From Coriobacteriia bacterium (lineage in GTDB: Bacteria; Actinomycetota; Coriobacteriia; Coriobacteriales; Atopobiaceae): DNA of 33,527 bases. The stretch's first letter is position 1. The number at the start of each line of letters is the position of its first letter. The notes below the pieces were generated by a model, which had not been told where the DNA came from, did not search any database, and was given only the letters and a program-made list of their open reading frames with translations. The stretch is from assembly GCA_003150175.1 (NCBI GenBank), contig QAKZ01000075.1, positions 1 to 33,527 on the forward strand, written 5' to 3'. Made by a program: the position numbers and the translations under genes. Shown here piece by piece: positions 10,013 to 16,298 of the stretch.

Positions 10013-10046
10013 AATAAACAAAAGACCCTCCCGATTTGGGAGAGTC
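10013..10046 (-). terminator. Intrinsic terminator of the tRNA-Val/tRNA-Ala pair
   Basis: On the minus strand the stem GACTCTCCC / GGGAGGGTC (plus coordinates 10038-10046 and 10024-10032, one G-U pair, 5-nt loop) is followed by TTTTGTTTATT. It begins about 12 bp after the CCA end of the downstream tRNA-Ala gene. Confidence 0.85.
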
Positions 10047-10057
10047 TCGAAAAATCA

Positions 10058-10133
10058 TGGTGGAGAATAGGGGATTCGAACCCCTGACCTCGTGACTGCC
10101 AGTCACGCGCTCTCCCAACTGAGCTAATTCCCC
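10058..10133 (-). tRNA. tRNA-Ala (anticodon GGC), copy 1
   Basis: A complete cloverleaf of 76 nt with encoded CCA: acceptor GGGGAAT / ATTCTCC (one G-U), D-arm GCTC/GAGC, anticodon stem CGTGA/TCACG with loop CTGGCAG, T-arm AGGGG-TTCGAAT-CCCCT. Anticodon GGC reads GCC and GCU alanine codons. It differs from the copy at 10905-10980 by one T-loop base and lies 5 bp after tRNA-Val, in one transcript that ends at the terminator 10013-10046. Confidence 0.97.
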
Positions 10134-10138
10134 GAATA

Positions 10139-10213
10139 TGGTGGGCGATGCTGGATTCGAACCAGCGACCCCTTCCGTGTGAAGGAAGTGCTCTACCCCT
10201 GAGCCAATCGCCC
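10139..10213 (-). tRNA. tRNA-Val (anticodon CAC)
   Basis: A 75-nt cloverleaf with encoded CCA: acceptor GGGCGAT / ATCGCCC, D-arm GCTC/GAGC, anticodon stem CTTCC/GGAAG with loop TTCACAC, T-arm GCTGG-TTCGAAT-CCAGC. Anticodon CAC decodes GUG valine. A candidate promoter lies just upstream (TTGGGC, 16 bp, TATTTT on the minus strand), overlapping a hairpin. Confidence 0.96.
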
Positions 10214-10246
10214 CTTCGCGCAAGAAAATACTTTACCAAAGGAATC

Positions 10247-10272
10247 GCCCAAAGGGAAGAAGAAATTTGGGC
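10247..10272. other. Hairpin downstream of the small membrane protein gene
   Basis: Arms GCCCAAA (10247-10253) and TTTGGGC (10266-10272) enclose a 12-nt purine-rich loop. On the plus strand it is followed by ATTTTTG, so it looks like a terminator for plus-strand (antisense) transcription. On the minus strand it sits 33 bp after the stop of the membrane protein gene but lacks a T-run. One arm overlaps the possible -35 of tRNA-Val. Confidence 0.4.
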
Positions 10273-10304
10273 ATTTTTGAAAACTCGCCGAGAAACCCAG
10301 TCGC

Positions 10305-10670
10305 TTAAGCGGCTTTGCGCAGGTAGACATCGAGCGCGACAGCTGCCACGAGCAGGATCGCGATGGGGATCACAAAGAGCGCGGCCCCCTCGTCGGGCAC
10401 GGTGAAGGTACCGACGAGCATGCACACGGGGATGATCCAGGACGAAGAGGCCTTTTTCTTGAGGCTGTAGAGGCCTGCGTTCTCGTTCAAGGCGCGCAGG
10501 ATGAGGAACCCATAGAAGATGGCGGCGATACCGCTCATGGCGACGAAGATGAGCCTGGTGTCGCTCGCTCCGGACAAAACGGTGATGATCGCGTCGTAGA
10601 CGCAGACGAGGATGCCGAGCGCCGTAGAGGATGCGGCAATGGTGCGGAGCGTGATGGTCTTCTCGGTCAT
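10305..10670 (-). CDS. Small four-helix membrane protein of unknown function
   Basis: A 121-residue protein I do not recognise. It has four likely membrane segments, at about residues 9-31 (AIITVL at the end), 39-60 (IFVAMSGIAAIFYGFLILRA), 75-90 (WIIPVCMLVGTFTV) and 95-116 (ALFVIPIAILLVAAVALDVY). A lysine cluster KKK lies between helices 2 and 3, suggesting a cytoplasmic loop. The ATG at 10670 has GGAGG five bases upstream, an excellent ribosome-binding site, so the gene is very likely real. It is flanked on both sides by tRNA genes on the same strand and has no obvious functional neighbour. Confidence 0.75.
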   Translation of the reverse strand: MTEKTITLRTIAASSTALGILVCVYDAIITVLSGASDTRLIFVAMSGIAAIFYGFLILRALNENAGLYSLKKKASSSWIIPVCMLVGTFTVPDEGAALFVIPIAILLVAAVALDVYLRKAA

Positions 10671-10748
10671 GATGGCCTCCGGTTTCGGTCTGGAGGGGCA
10701 CATTCGGCCCCACGGCAAGGCAAAGGAGCGACAACAAGCAAAGATAGC

Positions 10749-10779
10749 GCAAAGGCCAGGGACCGAAGCCCCTGGCCTT
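10749..10779 (-). terminator. Terminator after the tRNA with anticodon CAT
   Basis: On the minus strand a perfect 10-bp stem AAGGCCAGGG / CCCTGGCCTT (plus coordinates 10770-10779 and 10752-10761, 8-nt loop) starts 8 bp after the CCA end of the CAT tRNA. A short T-rich tail follows (TTTGCGCTATCTTT). The stem is strong and the tail weak. Confidence 0.7.
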
Positions 10780-10786
10780 GAGTAGA

Positions 10787-10862
10787 TGGTGGGCCCAGCA
10801 GGATTCGAACCTGCAACCCAGGGATTATGAGTCCCCTGCGCTAACCGTTGCGCCATGAGCCC
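10787..10862 (-). tRNA. tRNA with anticodon CAT (elongator Met, or Ile2)
   Basis: A 76-nt cloverleaf with encoded CCA: acceptor GGGCTCA / TGGGCCC (one G-U), D-arm GCGC/GCGC, anticodon stem GGGGA/TCCCT with loop CTCATAA, T-arm GCAGG-TTCGAAT-CCTGC. It is not an initiator: the first acceptor pair is a normal G-C and the anticodon stem lacks the three G-C pairs of initiators. A CAT anticodon outside the initiator is either elongator Met or lysidine-modified Ile2; sequence alone does not settle this here. Confidence 0.93.
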
Positions 10863-10867
10863 GTACG

Positions 10868-10893
10868 AAAAAAGCGACGACCGAAGTCGTCGC
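10868..10893 (-). terminator. UUCG-capped terminator after tRNA-Ala copy 2
   Basis: On the minus strand GCGACGAC-TTCG-GTCGTCGC is followed by TTTTTT: a perfect 8-bp stem with a stable C(UUCG)G loop and a six-base U-run (stem arms at plus coordinates 10886-10893 and 10874-10881, tail 10868-10873). It starts 11 bp after the tRNA-Ala gene. The tail ends only 5 bp before the 5-prime end of the CAT tRNA, leaving no room for a separate promoter between them. Confidence 0.85.
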
Positions 10894-10904
10894 CAGTATT
10901 CACA

Positions 10905-10980
10905 TGGTGGAGAATAGGGGGTTCGAACCCCTGACCTCGTGACTGCCAGTCACGCGCTCTCCCAACTGAGCTAATTCCCC
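10905..10980 (-). tRNA. tRNA-Ala (anticodon GGC), copy 2
   Basis: Same 76-nt cloverleaf as the copy at 10058-10133, with encoded CCA and anticodon loop CTGGCAG. The only difference is the last T-loop base (TTCGAAC here, TTCGAAT in copy 1; plus positions 10921 and 10074). It is the first gene after a near-consensus promoter at 11000-11028. Confidence 0.97.
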
Positions 10981-10999
10981 GTGCGTTGGTGCGAGGAAT

Positions 11000-11028
11000 A
11001 ATATATCGGGCATCGCCGGGCGCGTCAA
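11000..11028 (-). promoter_or_regulatory. Sigma-70-type promoter of tRNA-Ala copy 2
   Basis: On the minus strand TTGACG (plus 11023-11028) and TATATT (11000-11005) are separated by exactly 17 bp. Initiation is expected about 12 nt before the tRNA-Ala 5-prime end. This is one of the best promoter matches in the window. Confidence 0.85.
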
Positions 11029-11093
11029 CCGAGAATCTGAATTTTTTTCTCGTCAATTCGAAATTGCGCGAAACGAAAAATGGAGGGGCCCGC

Positions 11094-12227
11094 CTAAAGC
11101 CCCGAGACGAACGACTCGATCCTGTCGAGCCCGAGCTCGAGCTGATCGTCCGAGACGCAGTACGAGAGCCTCATGAACCCGGGCGCGCCGAAGCACTCCC
11201 CCGGCACGCAGGCGACGCCCGCCTCGCGCACCAGGCGCTCGCAGAGCTCCTCTGAAGCCATGCCGAGGCCCCGCACGTCGGGGAAGGCGTAGAAGGCGCC
11301 CTCGGGGCGCGTGAGCGGCAGTCCCATGGCCCCCAGCCGCTCGCAGACGACGTCGCGGCGGCGACGATAGGTCTCCAGCATGGGCGCGGGGTCGCAACCG
11401 AGCGCGACCACCGCCGCGTCCTGCACGAACGCGGGGATGCTCGAGATGAGGTACTGGTGCATCTTCTCGACCTGTTCGCGCAGGGCGGGCGCGGCGGCGA
11501 GCCACCCGATGCGCCAGCCGGTCATCGCCCAGGGCTTCGAGAACGAGTCGACGACCACGAGCTGGTCCTTGAGCTCAGGGTGGCGCGCCGCGAGCCTCTG
11601 GAAGCCGTCGAGGTAGCAGAGGCGGTTGTAGACGTCGTCGCAGACAACGAAGAGCCCGCGCTCGGCGGCGACGCGCGCAACGGCGTCGAGCGAATCGGGG
11701 CCGTAGACGCAGCCGGTGGGGTTGTTGGGCGAGGTGACGACGATCGCCTTCGTGCGTTCCCCCATCGCCGAGCGCAGCGCGCCCTCGTCGATGGCGAAGC
11801 CGCTGCCCGTGGTGTCGAGAGCTCGCACGTGGCCGTGGGCCGCGCGGACGATCGTCTCGTAGAGCCCGAAGGCGGGCGTGGGGACGACGACCTCGTCGCC
11901 GGGGTCCAGAAGCGCGAGCAGCGTGGCGGAGAGCGCCTCGGTTGCCCCACAGGCCACGATGATGTCCTCGGCGCCGTAATCGAGCCCCTGCTCCCGCATA
12001 TACGCGGAGATGGCCTCCCGGAGCTCCTTCTTTCCGTTGTTCGGCGGGTAGTGCGTCTGCCCCTCGGCGAGCGAGCGAGAGACCGCCTCCTTGACGGGCG
12101 CGGGTGTGTCGAACTCGGGCTCGCCGAGCGTGAGCTTGACGCAGCCGGGGACGGCAGAGGCGAGGGCGTTGAAGCGCCTGATGCCCGAGACGGCAAGCTG
12201 CCTGAGGTCGGAATTGGTGTCGGCCAC
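11094..12227 (-). CDS. Class I PLP-dependent aminotransferase
   Basis: Fold-type I aminotransferase of the aspartate/aromatic aminotransferase superfamily. Visible landmarks are KLTLGEPEFDTP near residue 30, SPNNPTGCVYG (NPTG 169-172), CDDVYNRL (Asp 197/198 for the PLP nitrogen, Tyr 200), the PLP lysine Lys231 in VDSFSKPWAMTGWRIGW, and FMRLSYC (Arg353, binding the substrate carboxylate). Product 377 aa, normal length. The start is GTG at 12227 with GGGGGA in the 10-bp gap after the upstream gene. The amino donor cannot be assigned from sequence; aspartate, aromatic or alanine-type use are all possible. Co-transcription with an alpha-hydroxy-acid oxidizing enzyme suggests a pair that would convert a 2-hydroxy acid to a 2-oxo acid and then to an amino acid, or the reverse. 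Confidence 0.88.
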   Translation of the reverse strand: MADTNSDLRQLAVSGIRRFNALASAVPGCVKLTLGEPEFDTPAPVKEAVSRSLAEGQTHYPPNNGKKELREAISAYMREQGLDYGAEDIIVACGATEALSATLLALLDPGDEVVVPTPAFGLYETIVRAAHGHVRALDTTGSGFAIDEGALRSAMGERTKAIVVTSPNNPTGCVYGPDSLDAVARVAAERGLFVVCDDVYNRLCYLDGFQRLAARHPELKDQLVVVDSFSKPWAMTGWRIGWLAAAPALREQVEKMHQYLISSIPAFVQDAAVVALGCDPAPMLETYRRRRDVVCERLGAMGLPLTRPEGAFYAFPDVRGLGMASEELCERLVREAGVACVPGECFGAPGFMRLSYCVSDDQLELGLDRIESFVSGL

Positions 12228-12237
12228 GGAATCCCCC

Positions 12238-13266
12238 TTACCCGCGCCAGAGCATCGAGGCGTCGATGTCGGCGACCGTCGCAGCCCCGCACATCTCCAT
12301 TGCGTCGGCGAGCTCGCCCTTGAGCTGGCAAAGAAGGGCGGAGACCCCGTCGGCCCCGTCACCGAAGGCGGCGACGACGAACGGGCGGCAGACGAGGCAC
12401 GCCTTGGCGCCGAGCGCGAGCGCCCGAAAGACGTCGAGGCCGCTGCGGACGCCGCCGTCGACGAGGACCTCCAAATCGTCGCCCACTGCGTCTGCGATGC
12501 CGGGGAGGACCAATGCGGTGGCGGGCACCCCGTCGAGGACGCGGCCGCCGTGGTTCGAGACGACGATGCCGTCGGCGCCGGCCCGGGCCGCGCGCTCGGC
12601 GGCCGCGGGCGTCATGACGCCCTTGAGCACGAAGGGGATCCCCTCCTCGTGGCAGGCGGCGACGACCTCGGCGACCTGGCCCTCGTCCTTGGCGCCCGCG
12701 GGCGGGTTCTGCCCCTTGAGGAAGGGCAGGCCGGCCGCATCGATGTCCATGGCGACGGCCGCGGGCCTCGCAGCGAGCGCCTGGGCGAGCTTCGCGTCGA
12801 GGGTGTTCGCGTCCCAAGGCTTGACGGTCACGACGCCTGCACCGTCGAGCTTCGAGATGAGGTCGCAGGAGTCGGCCATGATCTGTGCGTCGAGGCCGTC
12901 GCCCGTCCACGCGAGCGTGCCTTCACGCTCGGCCGCGCGCAGGACGCACTCATTGTAGCCGACGGTGTCGTACTTCTTGCCGTAGTGGCGCTGGACATCG
13001 CCGACGGGACCGATCATAACGGGCAGCGAGAGTTCGCGCCCGAGCACCGTGCAGGCGGTGTCGGCCTCGAAGGGGGCGTGCAGGGTGTCCATGTTCACGA
13101 GGACGTCCTGCCATGCGGCGTAGTTCCGGATGGCTACGGTGCCCGTGCCCTTGGCGCCCGGCCCCGGGACGGTGTTTCTGCACCCGCGGCCGTCGCAGAC
13201 GGGGCAGGCCTTGCAGTACGGGCCGATGTTCCCGCGGGCAGCCGCGGCGAGCTCGGAATACTTCAT
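12238..13266 (-). CDS. FMN-dependent alpha-hydroxy-acid oxidizing protein with Cys-rich N-terminus
   Basis: TIM-barrel flavoenzyme related to L-lactate oxidase/dehydrogenase and glycolate oxidase; it would oxidise a 2-hydroxy acid to a 2-oxo acid. The active-site segment VSNHGGRVLDGVPAT carries His239 and Arg242; LKGVMTP (Lys215) and LVDGGVRSGLDVFRALALGA form the FMN phosphate region. Residues 18-29 contain four cysteines (CKACPVCDGRGC) that lactate oxidases lack, and Cys293 sits where many homologues have Gly (LVCRP). Product 342 aa. The ATG at 13266 has AAAGG upstream. It is followed after 10 bp by the aminotransferase gene. The substrate and electron acceptor are unknown; relatives with a similar N-terminus occur in anaerobes, where oxygen is unlikely to be the acceptor. 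Confidence 0.85.
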   Translation of the reverse strand: MKYSELAAAARGNIGPYCKACPVCDGRGCRNTVPGPGAKGTGTVAIRNYAAWQDVLVNMDTLHAPFEADTACTVLGRELSLPVMIGPVGDVQRHYGKKYDTVGYNECVLRAAEREGTLAWTGDGLDAQIMADSCDLISKLDGAGVVTVKPWDANTLDAKLAQALAARPAAVAMDIDAAGLPFLKGQNPPAGAKDEGQVAEVVAACHEEGIPFVLKGVMTPAAAERAARAGADGIVVSNHGGRVLDGVPATALVLPGIADAVGDDLEVLVDGGVRSGLDVFRALALGAKACLVCRPFVVAAFGDGADGVSALLCQLKGELADAMEMCGAATVADIDASMLWRG

Positions 13267-13290
13267 GGGAAAGCCTTTCTATATAGAAGA

Positions 13291-13328
13291 GCAGGCAAGA
13301 AGCGAGCTGCGTGCTGCTTCTTGCCTGC
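13291..13328. repeat. 12-bp-arm inverted repeat upstream of the hydroxy-acid oxidizing gene
   Basis: Perfect arms GCAGGCAAGAAG (13291-13302) and CTTCTTGCCTGC (13317-13328) enclose a 14-nt loop that can itself pair. On the minus strand the stem ends 24 bp before the start codon of the alpha-hydroxy-acid oxidizing gene, next to a TTCTATATAGAA palindrome. It could be a leader hairpin, the end of the proS transcript, or both; no T-run follows. Confidence 0.6.
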
Positions 13329-13341
13329 CGTGATCACACGG

Positions 13342-13372
13342 ATGACGAAAAGGGACTGTCCCTTTTCGTCAT
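13342..13372. repeat. 31-bp perfect palindrome immediately after proS
   Basis: Arms of 15 bases, ATGACGAAAAGGGAC (13342-13356) and GTCCCTTTTCGTCAT (13358-13372), flank a single central T. The palindrome begins 1 bp after the proS stop codon. In the plus direction a TTTT tract overlaps its end; in the minus (proS) direction CCGTG-ATCA-CACGG (13328-13341) follows as a second small dyad. It could be the proS terminator or a dispersed palindromic repeat; copies elsewhere in the genome would decide. Confidence 0.7.
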
Positions 13373-13373
13373 T

Positions 13374-15086
13374 TTAGGCGCGGGCGGGGACGATGCGGTC
13401 GCGGAGCCACTGAGAGAGCTCTGCGAAGGGCACGTCGAAGCGCTCGCCGGTCTCGCGGACCTTGACCTCGGCTTTGCCGGCGGCGACGCCCTTCTTGCCC
13501 AGGATGACCTGGTACGGGATGCCGATGAGGTCGGCGTCGGCGAACTTGACGCCCGGGCGCTCCTTGCGGTCGTCGACGACGACCTCGAGGTCGGCGGCGG
13601 CGAGCTCCTCGGTGACCTTGCTCGCGACGGGCCAGACCACGTCGTCGCTCACGCTCATGGCCACGACCTCGACCTCGTAGGGGGCGACGCAGACGGGCCA
13701 GCAGATGCCGCGCTCGTCGCTGTGCTGCTCGACGACGGCAGAGACCATGCGCGAGACGCCGATGCCGTAGCAGCCCATAAGGAAGGGCTTCTCGCGTCCG
13801 TCCTCGTCCATGAAGGTCGCGCCCATGGACTCGGAGTACTTCGTGCCGAGCTGGAAGACCTGCGAGATCTCGATGCCGCGGGCGGCGTGCATGGGCTTGC
13901 CGCAGTGCGGGCACAGGTCGCCCTCGCGGGCGCAGACGACGTCGACCCACTCGTCGATCGTGAAGTCGCGGCCCATCTGGGCGTGGCGGTAGTGGTAGTT
14001 GGCGAGGTTCGCGCCGACGAGCCACCACTCGGAGGACTTGAGCGAGGCGTCGGCGACGACGCGGATGCCCTCGGGCAGGCCAACGGGCCCGATGAACCCC
14101 TTGACGAGGCCGGCGTCGCGGAGCTCCTCGTCGGTCATCATGTGGTAATCGCCGAAGACGTGCTCGGCCTTGACATCGTTCATCTCGTGGTCGCCCGGGA
14201 CGAAGCAGACCGTCGCGCGGCCCTCGCCGTCGATGAGCGCCAGCGCCTTGCGCGTGGCGCTCTCCTGGACGCCGAGGAGCGCGGAGACGTCGGAGATGGT
14301 GCCGGCGTTCGGGGTGTGGACGCGCTCGAGCTCGCCCGCCTCGCCCTCGGCGACGGCGACCTCAGCCGTGGCGGCCTCGGTGTCGGCCGCGAAGCCGCAG
14401 TCGCACCAGACGAGCTCGGCCTCGCCGGCGTCGGCGAGCGCCATGAACTCGACGGAGGTGTCGCCGCCGATCTGGCCGGAGTCGGCGACGACGGGCAGGG
14501 CCTTGATGCCGCAGCGCTCGGCGATGCGGGCGTAGGCCGCCTTCTCGGCGTCGTAGCACTCCTGCAGGGACTCCTGGCTCGCGCTGAACGAGTAGGCGTC
14601 CTTCATGATGAACTCGCGGCCGCGCATGAGGCCGAAGCGGGGCCGGAGCTCGTCGCGGAACTTGTCCTGGATCTGATAGAGCGTCACGGGAAGCTGCTTG
14701 TAGGAGCGCAGCTCGTTGCGGACGAGGTCGGTGAAGGTCTCCTCGTGGGTCGGGCCGAGGACGAAGTCGCGGTCGTGGCGATCCTTCAGGCGCATGAGCT
14801 CGGGCCCGTAGGCGCCATAGCGGCCGGACTGCTCCCAGAGCTCGGCGGGCGTGAGGATGGGCACCTGGATCTCCTGGGCGCCGATGCCCTCCATCTCGTC
14901 GCGGATGACGCCCTCGATCTTGCGCAGGACGCGCCAGCACAGCGGGAGGTAGCTGTAGAGGCCGGCAGCGGTCTTGCGGATCATGCCGGCGCGCAGTAGC
15001 AGCTTGTGGCTCACGAGCTCGGCCTCGGCGGGGTCCTCCTTGAGGGTCGGGGCGTAGAGCGAGGACATCTTCTGGTAACGCTTCAC
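13374..15086 (-). CDS. proS: Prolyl-tRNA synthetase, bacterial type
   Basis: Class II synthetase that charges tRNA-Pro. The N-terminus reads LKEDPAEAELVSHKLLLRAG followed by GLYSYLPLCWRVLRKIE. Motif 2 is visible as FRDELRPRFGLMRGREFIMK, motif 3 near the C-terminus as GCYGIGVSRMVSAVVEQHSD, and an editing (INS) domain of about 180 residues lies between them (CDCGFAADTE, TVCFVPGDHEMND). Product 570 aa, as expected for the long bacterial form. The GTG at 15086 (MKRYQKMSSLYAP) was chosen for the GGGAGA upstream, though 11 bases is a long spacing; ATG at 15068 is the alternative. It follows ispG after 128 bp, the common Gram-positive order. Confidence 0.96.
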   Translation of the reverse strand: MKRYQKMSSLYAPTLKEDPAEAELVSHKLLLRAGMIRKTAAGLYSYLPLCWRVLRKIEGVIRDEMEGIGAQEIQVPILTPAELWEQSGRYGAYGPELMRLKDRHDRDFVLGPTHEETFTDLVRNELRSYKQLPVTLYQIQDKFRDELRPRFGLMRGREFIMKDAYSFSASQESLQECYDAEKAAYARIAERCGIKALPVVADSGQIGGDTSVEFMALADAGEAELVWCDCGFAADTEAATAEVAVAEGEAGELERVHTPNAGTISDVSALLGVQESATRKALALIDGEGRATVCFVPGDHEMNDVKAEHVFGDYHMMTDEELRDAGLVKGFIGPVGLPEGIRVVADASLKSSEWWLVGANLANYHYRHAQMGRDFTIDEWVDVVCAREGDLCPHCGKPMHAARGIEISQVFQLGTKYSESMGATFMDEDGREKPFLMGCYGIGVSRMVSAVVEQHSDERGICWPVCVAPYEVEVVAMSVSDDVVWPVASKVTEELAAADLEVVVDDRKERPGVKFADADLIGIPYQVILGKKGVAAGKAEVKVRETGERFDVPFAELSQWLRDRIVPARA

Positions 15087-15110
15087 GATGGGTCCAATCT
15101 CCCTATGAGA

Positions 15111-15131
15111 AGCCGGGCGCGCGGCCCGGCT
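15111..15131. other. Hairpin in the ispG-proS gap
   Basis: Perfect 8-base arms AGCCGGGC (15111-15118) and GCCCGGCT (15124-15131) with a 5-nt loop lie in the 128-bp ispG-proS gap, about 25 bp before the proS start. There is no U-run. A TAGAAT on the minus strand just upstream could be a -10 for proS but has no recognisable -35. I see no T-box features. Confidence 0.45.
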
Positions 15132-15214
15132 CACGTGCAATTCATTAGATTCTACGGCAAGAAGGGCCACTCGCGCCACGCTCGCGACCAAAGCGGCCCT
15201 CAACCGAGCGCGCA

Positions 15215-16294
15215 TCAGCCGAAGCGGCGCTCGATCTCGGCGAAGAGCTCGTCGACCATGTGTTCCTCGGGGACCTTGCGGATCGACTCGCCGTTCGCGA
15301 AGAGGAGCGCCTCTCCCCTGCCGCTCGCCATGCCGATGTCGGCGCCCTTGGCCTCGCCGGGGCCGTTGACGGCGCAGCCCATGACGGCCACCGAGATCGG
15401 CGCCTTGACCGACTGCAGCCGGCGCTCGACCTCCTCCGCGATCGGGATCATGTTCACCTGGCAGCGGCCGCAGGTCGGGCAGCTCACGAGCTCGGGGTGC
15501 AGGCGCCTCATACCGAGCGCGCCCAGCAGCTCCCAGGCGACCTTGACCTCCTCGACGGGGTCGGCGGTGAGCGAGAGGCGCATCGTGTCGCCGATCCCCT
15601 CAGAGAGCAGCACCGAGAGCGCCGAGACGTTCTTCACCGTGCCCTGGAGCATCGTCCCTGCCTCCGTCACGCCGATGTGGAGCGGGACCTCGGGGAGCAG
15701 GCGGCTGAGCTCACGGTTGGTCTCAATGGTCGCGGGGACGTCGTGGACCTTCGCGGACATGACGATGTCGTCAAAACCGCGTTCCTGGAAGTGACGGACG
15801 AAGCTAACGGCGCTCTGGACGAGCTTCTGGGGCTGCGTGAGGTCCTCGCGCGCGTCGATCTGGCGGTCGAGCGATCCGGCGTTCACGCCGATGCGGATCG
15901 GGATGCCGGCCTCCCCCGCGGCGTCGATGCAGGCGTCGACGCGGTCCCAGGAGCCGATGTTACCGGGGTTCAGGCGCATCGCGGAGGCGCCGCGGCGCGC
16001 GGCCTCGATGGCCAGGCGGTAGTCGAAGTGGATGTCGGCCACCACGGGCAGAGGCGACTCGCGGCAGATCTCCTGGAAGCCGTCGAGGACGGCGGCAGAG
16101 GGGATTGCCACGCGGACGATCTCGCAGCCCGCGTCGGCGAGCGACCGGATCTGGGCGAGGGTGGCGGCGGGGTCGTCCGTCTTTGTGGTGCACATCGACT
16201 GGACCGAAACGGGGGCGCCCCCGCCCACCTGCACGTTGCCGACGTGCACAGGACGGGTAAGCTCACGCGCGGGTTTGCTGCTCTGGGTGCTCAT
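15215..16294 (-). CDS. ispG: 4-hydroxy-3-methylbut-2-en-1-yl diphosphate synthase (IspG/GcpE)
   Basis: Penultimate MEP-pathway enzyme: a [4Fe-4S] protein that converts MEcPP to HMBPP. A TIM-barrel part (VSVQSMCTTKTDD, RVAIPS, VADIHFDYRLA, RLNPGNIG) is followed by the cluster domain with SCPTCGRC (Cys272, Cys275) and VMGCAVNGPGEA (Cys307, Glu314), the four ligands known in the family. Product 359 aa. The ATG at 16294 lies 4 bp after the rseP stop; an in-frame TTG four codons earlier overlaps rseP and is less likely. Lying next to rseP and dxr, it completes a membrane/isoprenoid operon. Confidence 0.96.
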   Translation of the reverse strand: MSTQSSKPARELTRPVHVGNVQVGGGAPVSVQSMCTTKTDDPAATLAQIRSLADAGCEIVRVAIPSAAVLDGFQEICRESPLPVVADIHFDYRLAIEAARRGASAMRLNPGNIGSWDRVDACIDAAGEAGIPIRIGVNAGSLDRQIDAREDLTQPQKLVQSAVSFVRHFQERGFDDIVMSAKVHDVPATIETNRELSRLLPEVPLHIGVTEAGTMLQGTVKNVSALSVLLSEGIGDTMRLSLTADPVEEVKVAWELLGALGMRRLHPELVSCPTCGRCQVNMIPIAEEVERRLQSVKAPISVAVMGCAVNGPGEAKGADIGMASGRGEALLFANGESIRKVPEEHMVDELFAEIERRFG

Positions 16295-16298
16295 GCTG

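Noticed and set aside
15087..15214. ispG-proS gap considered for a T-box riboswitch
   Set aside because: At 128 bp it is too short for a full T-box, no T-box consensus is visible, and the hairpin lacks a terminator tail.
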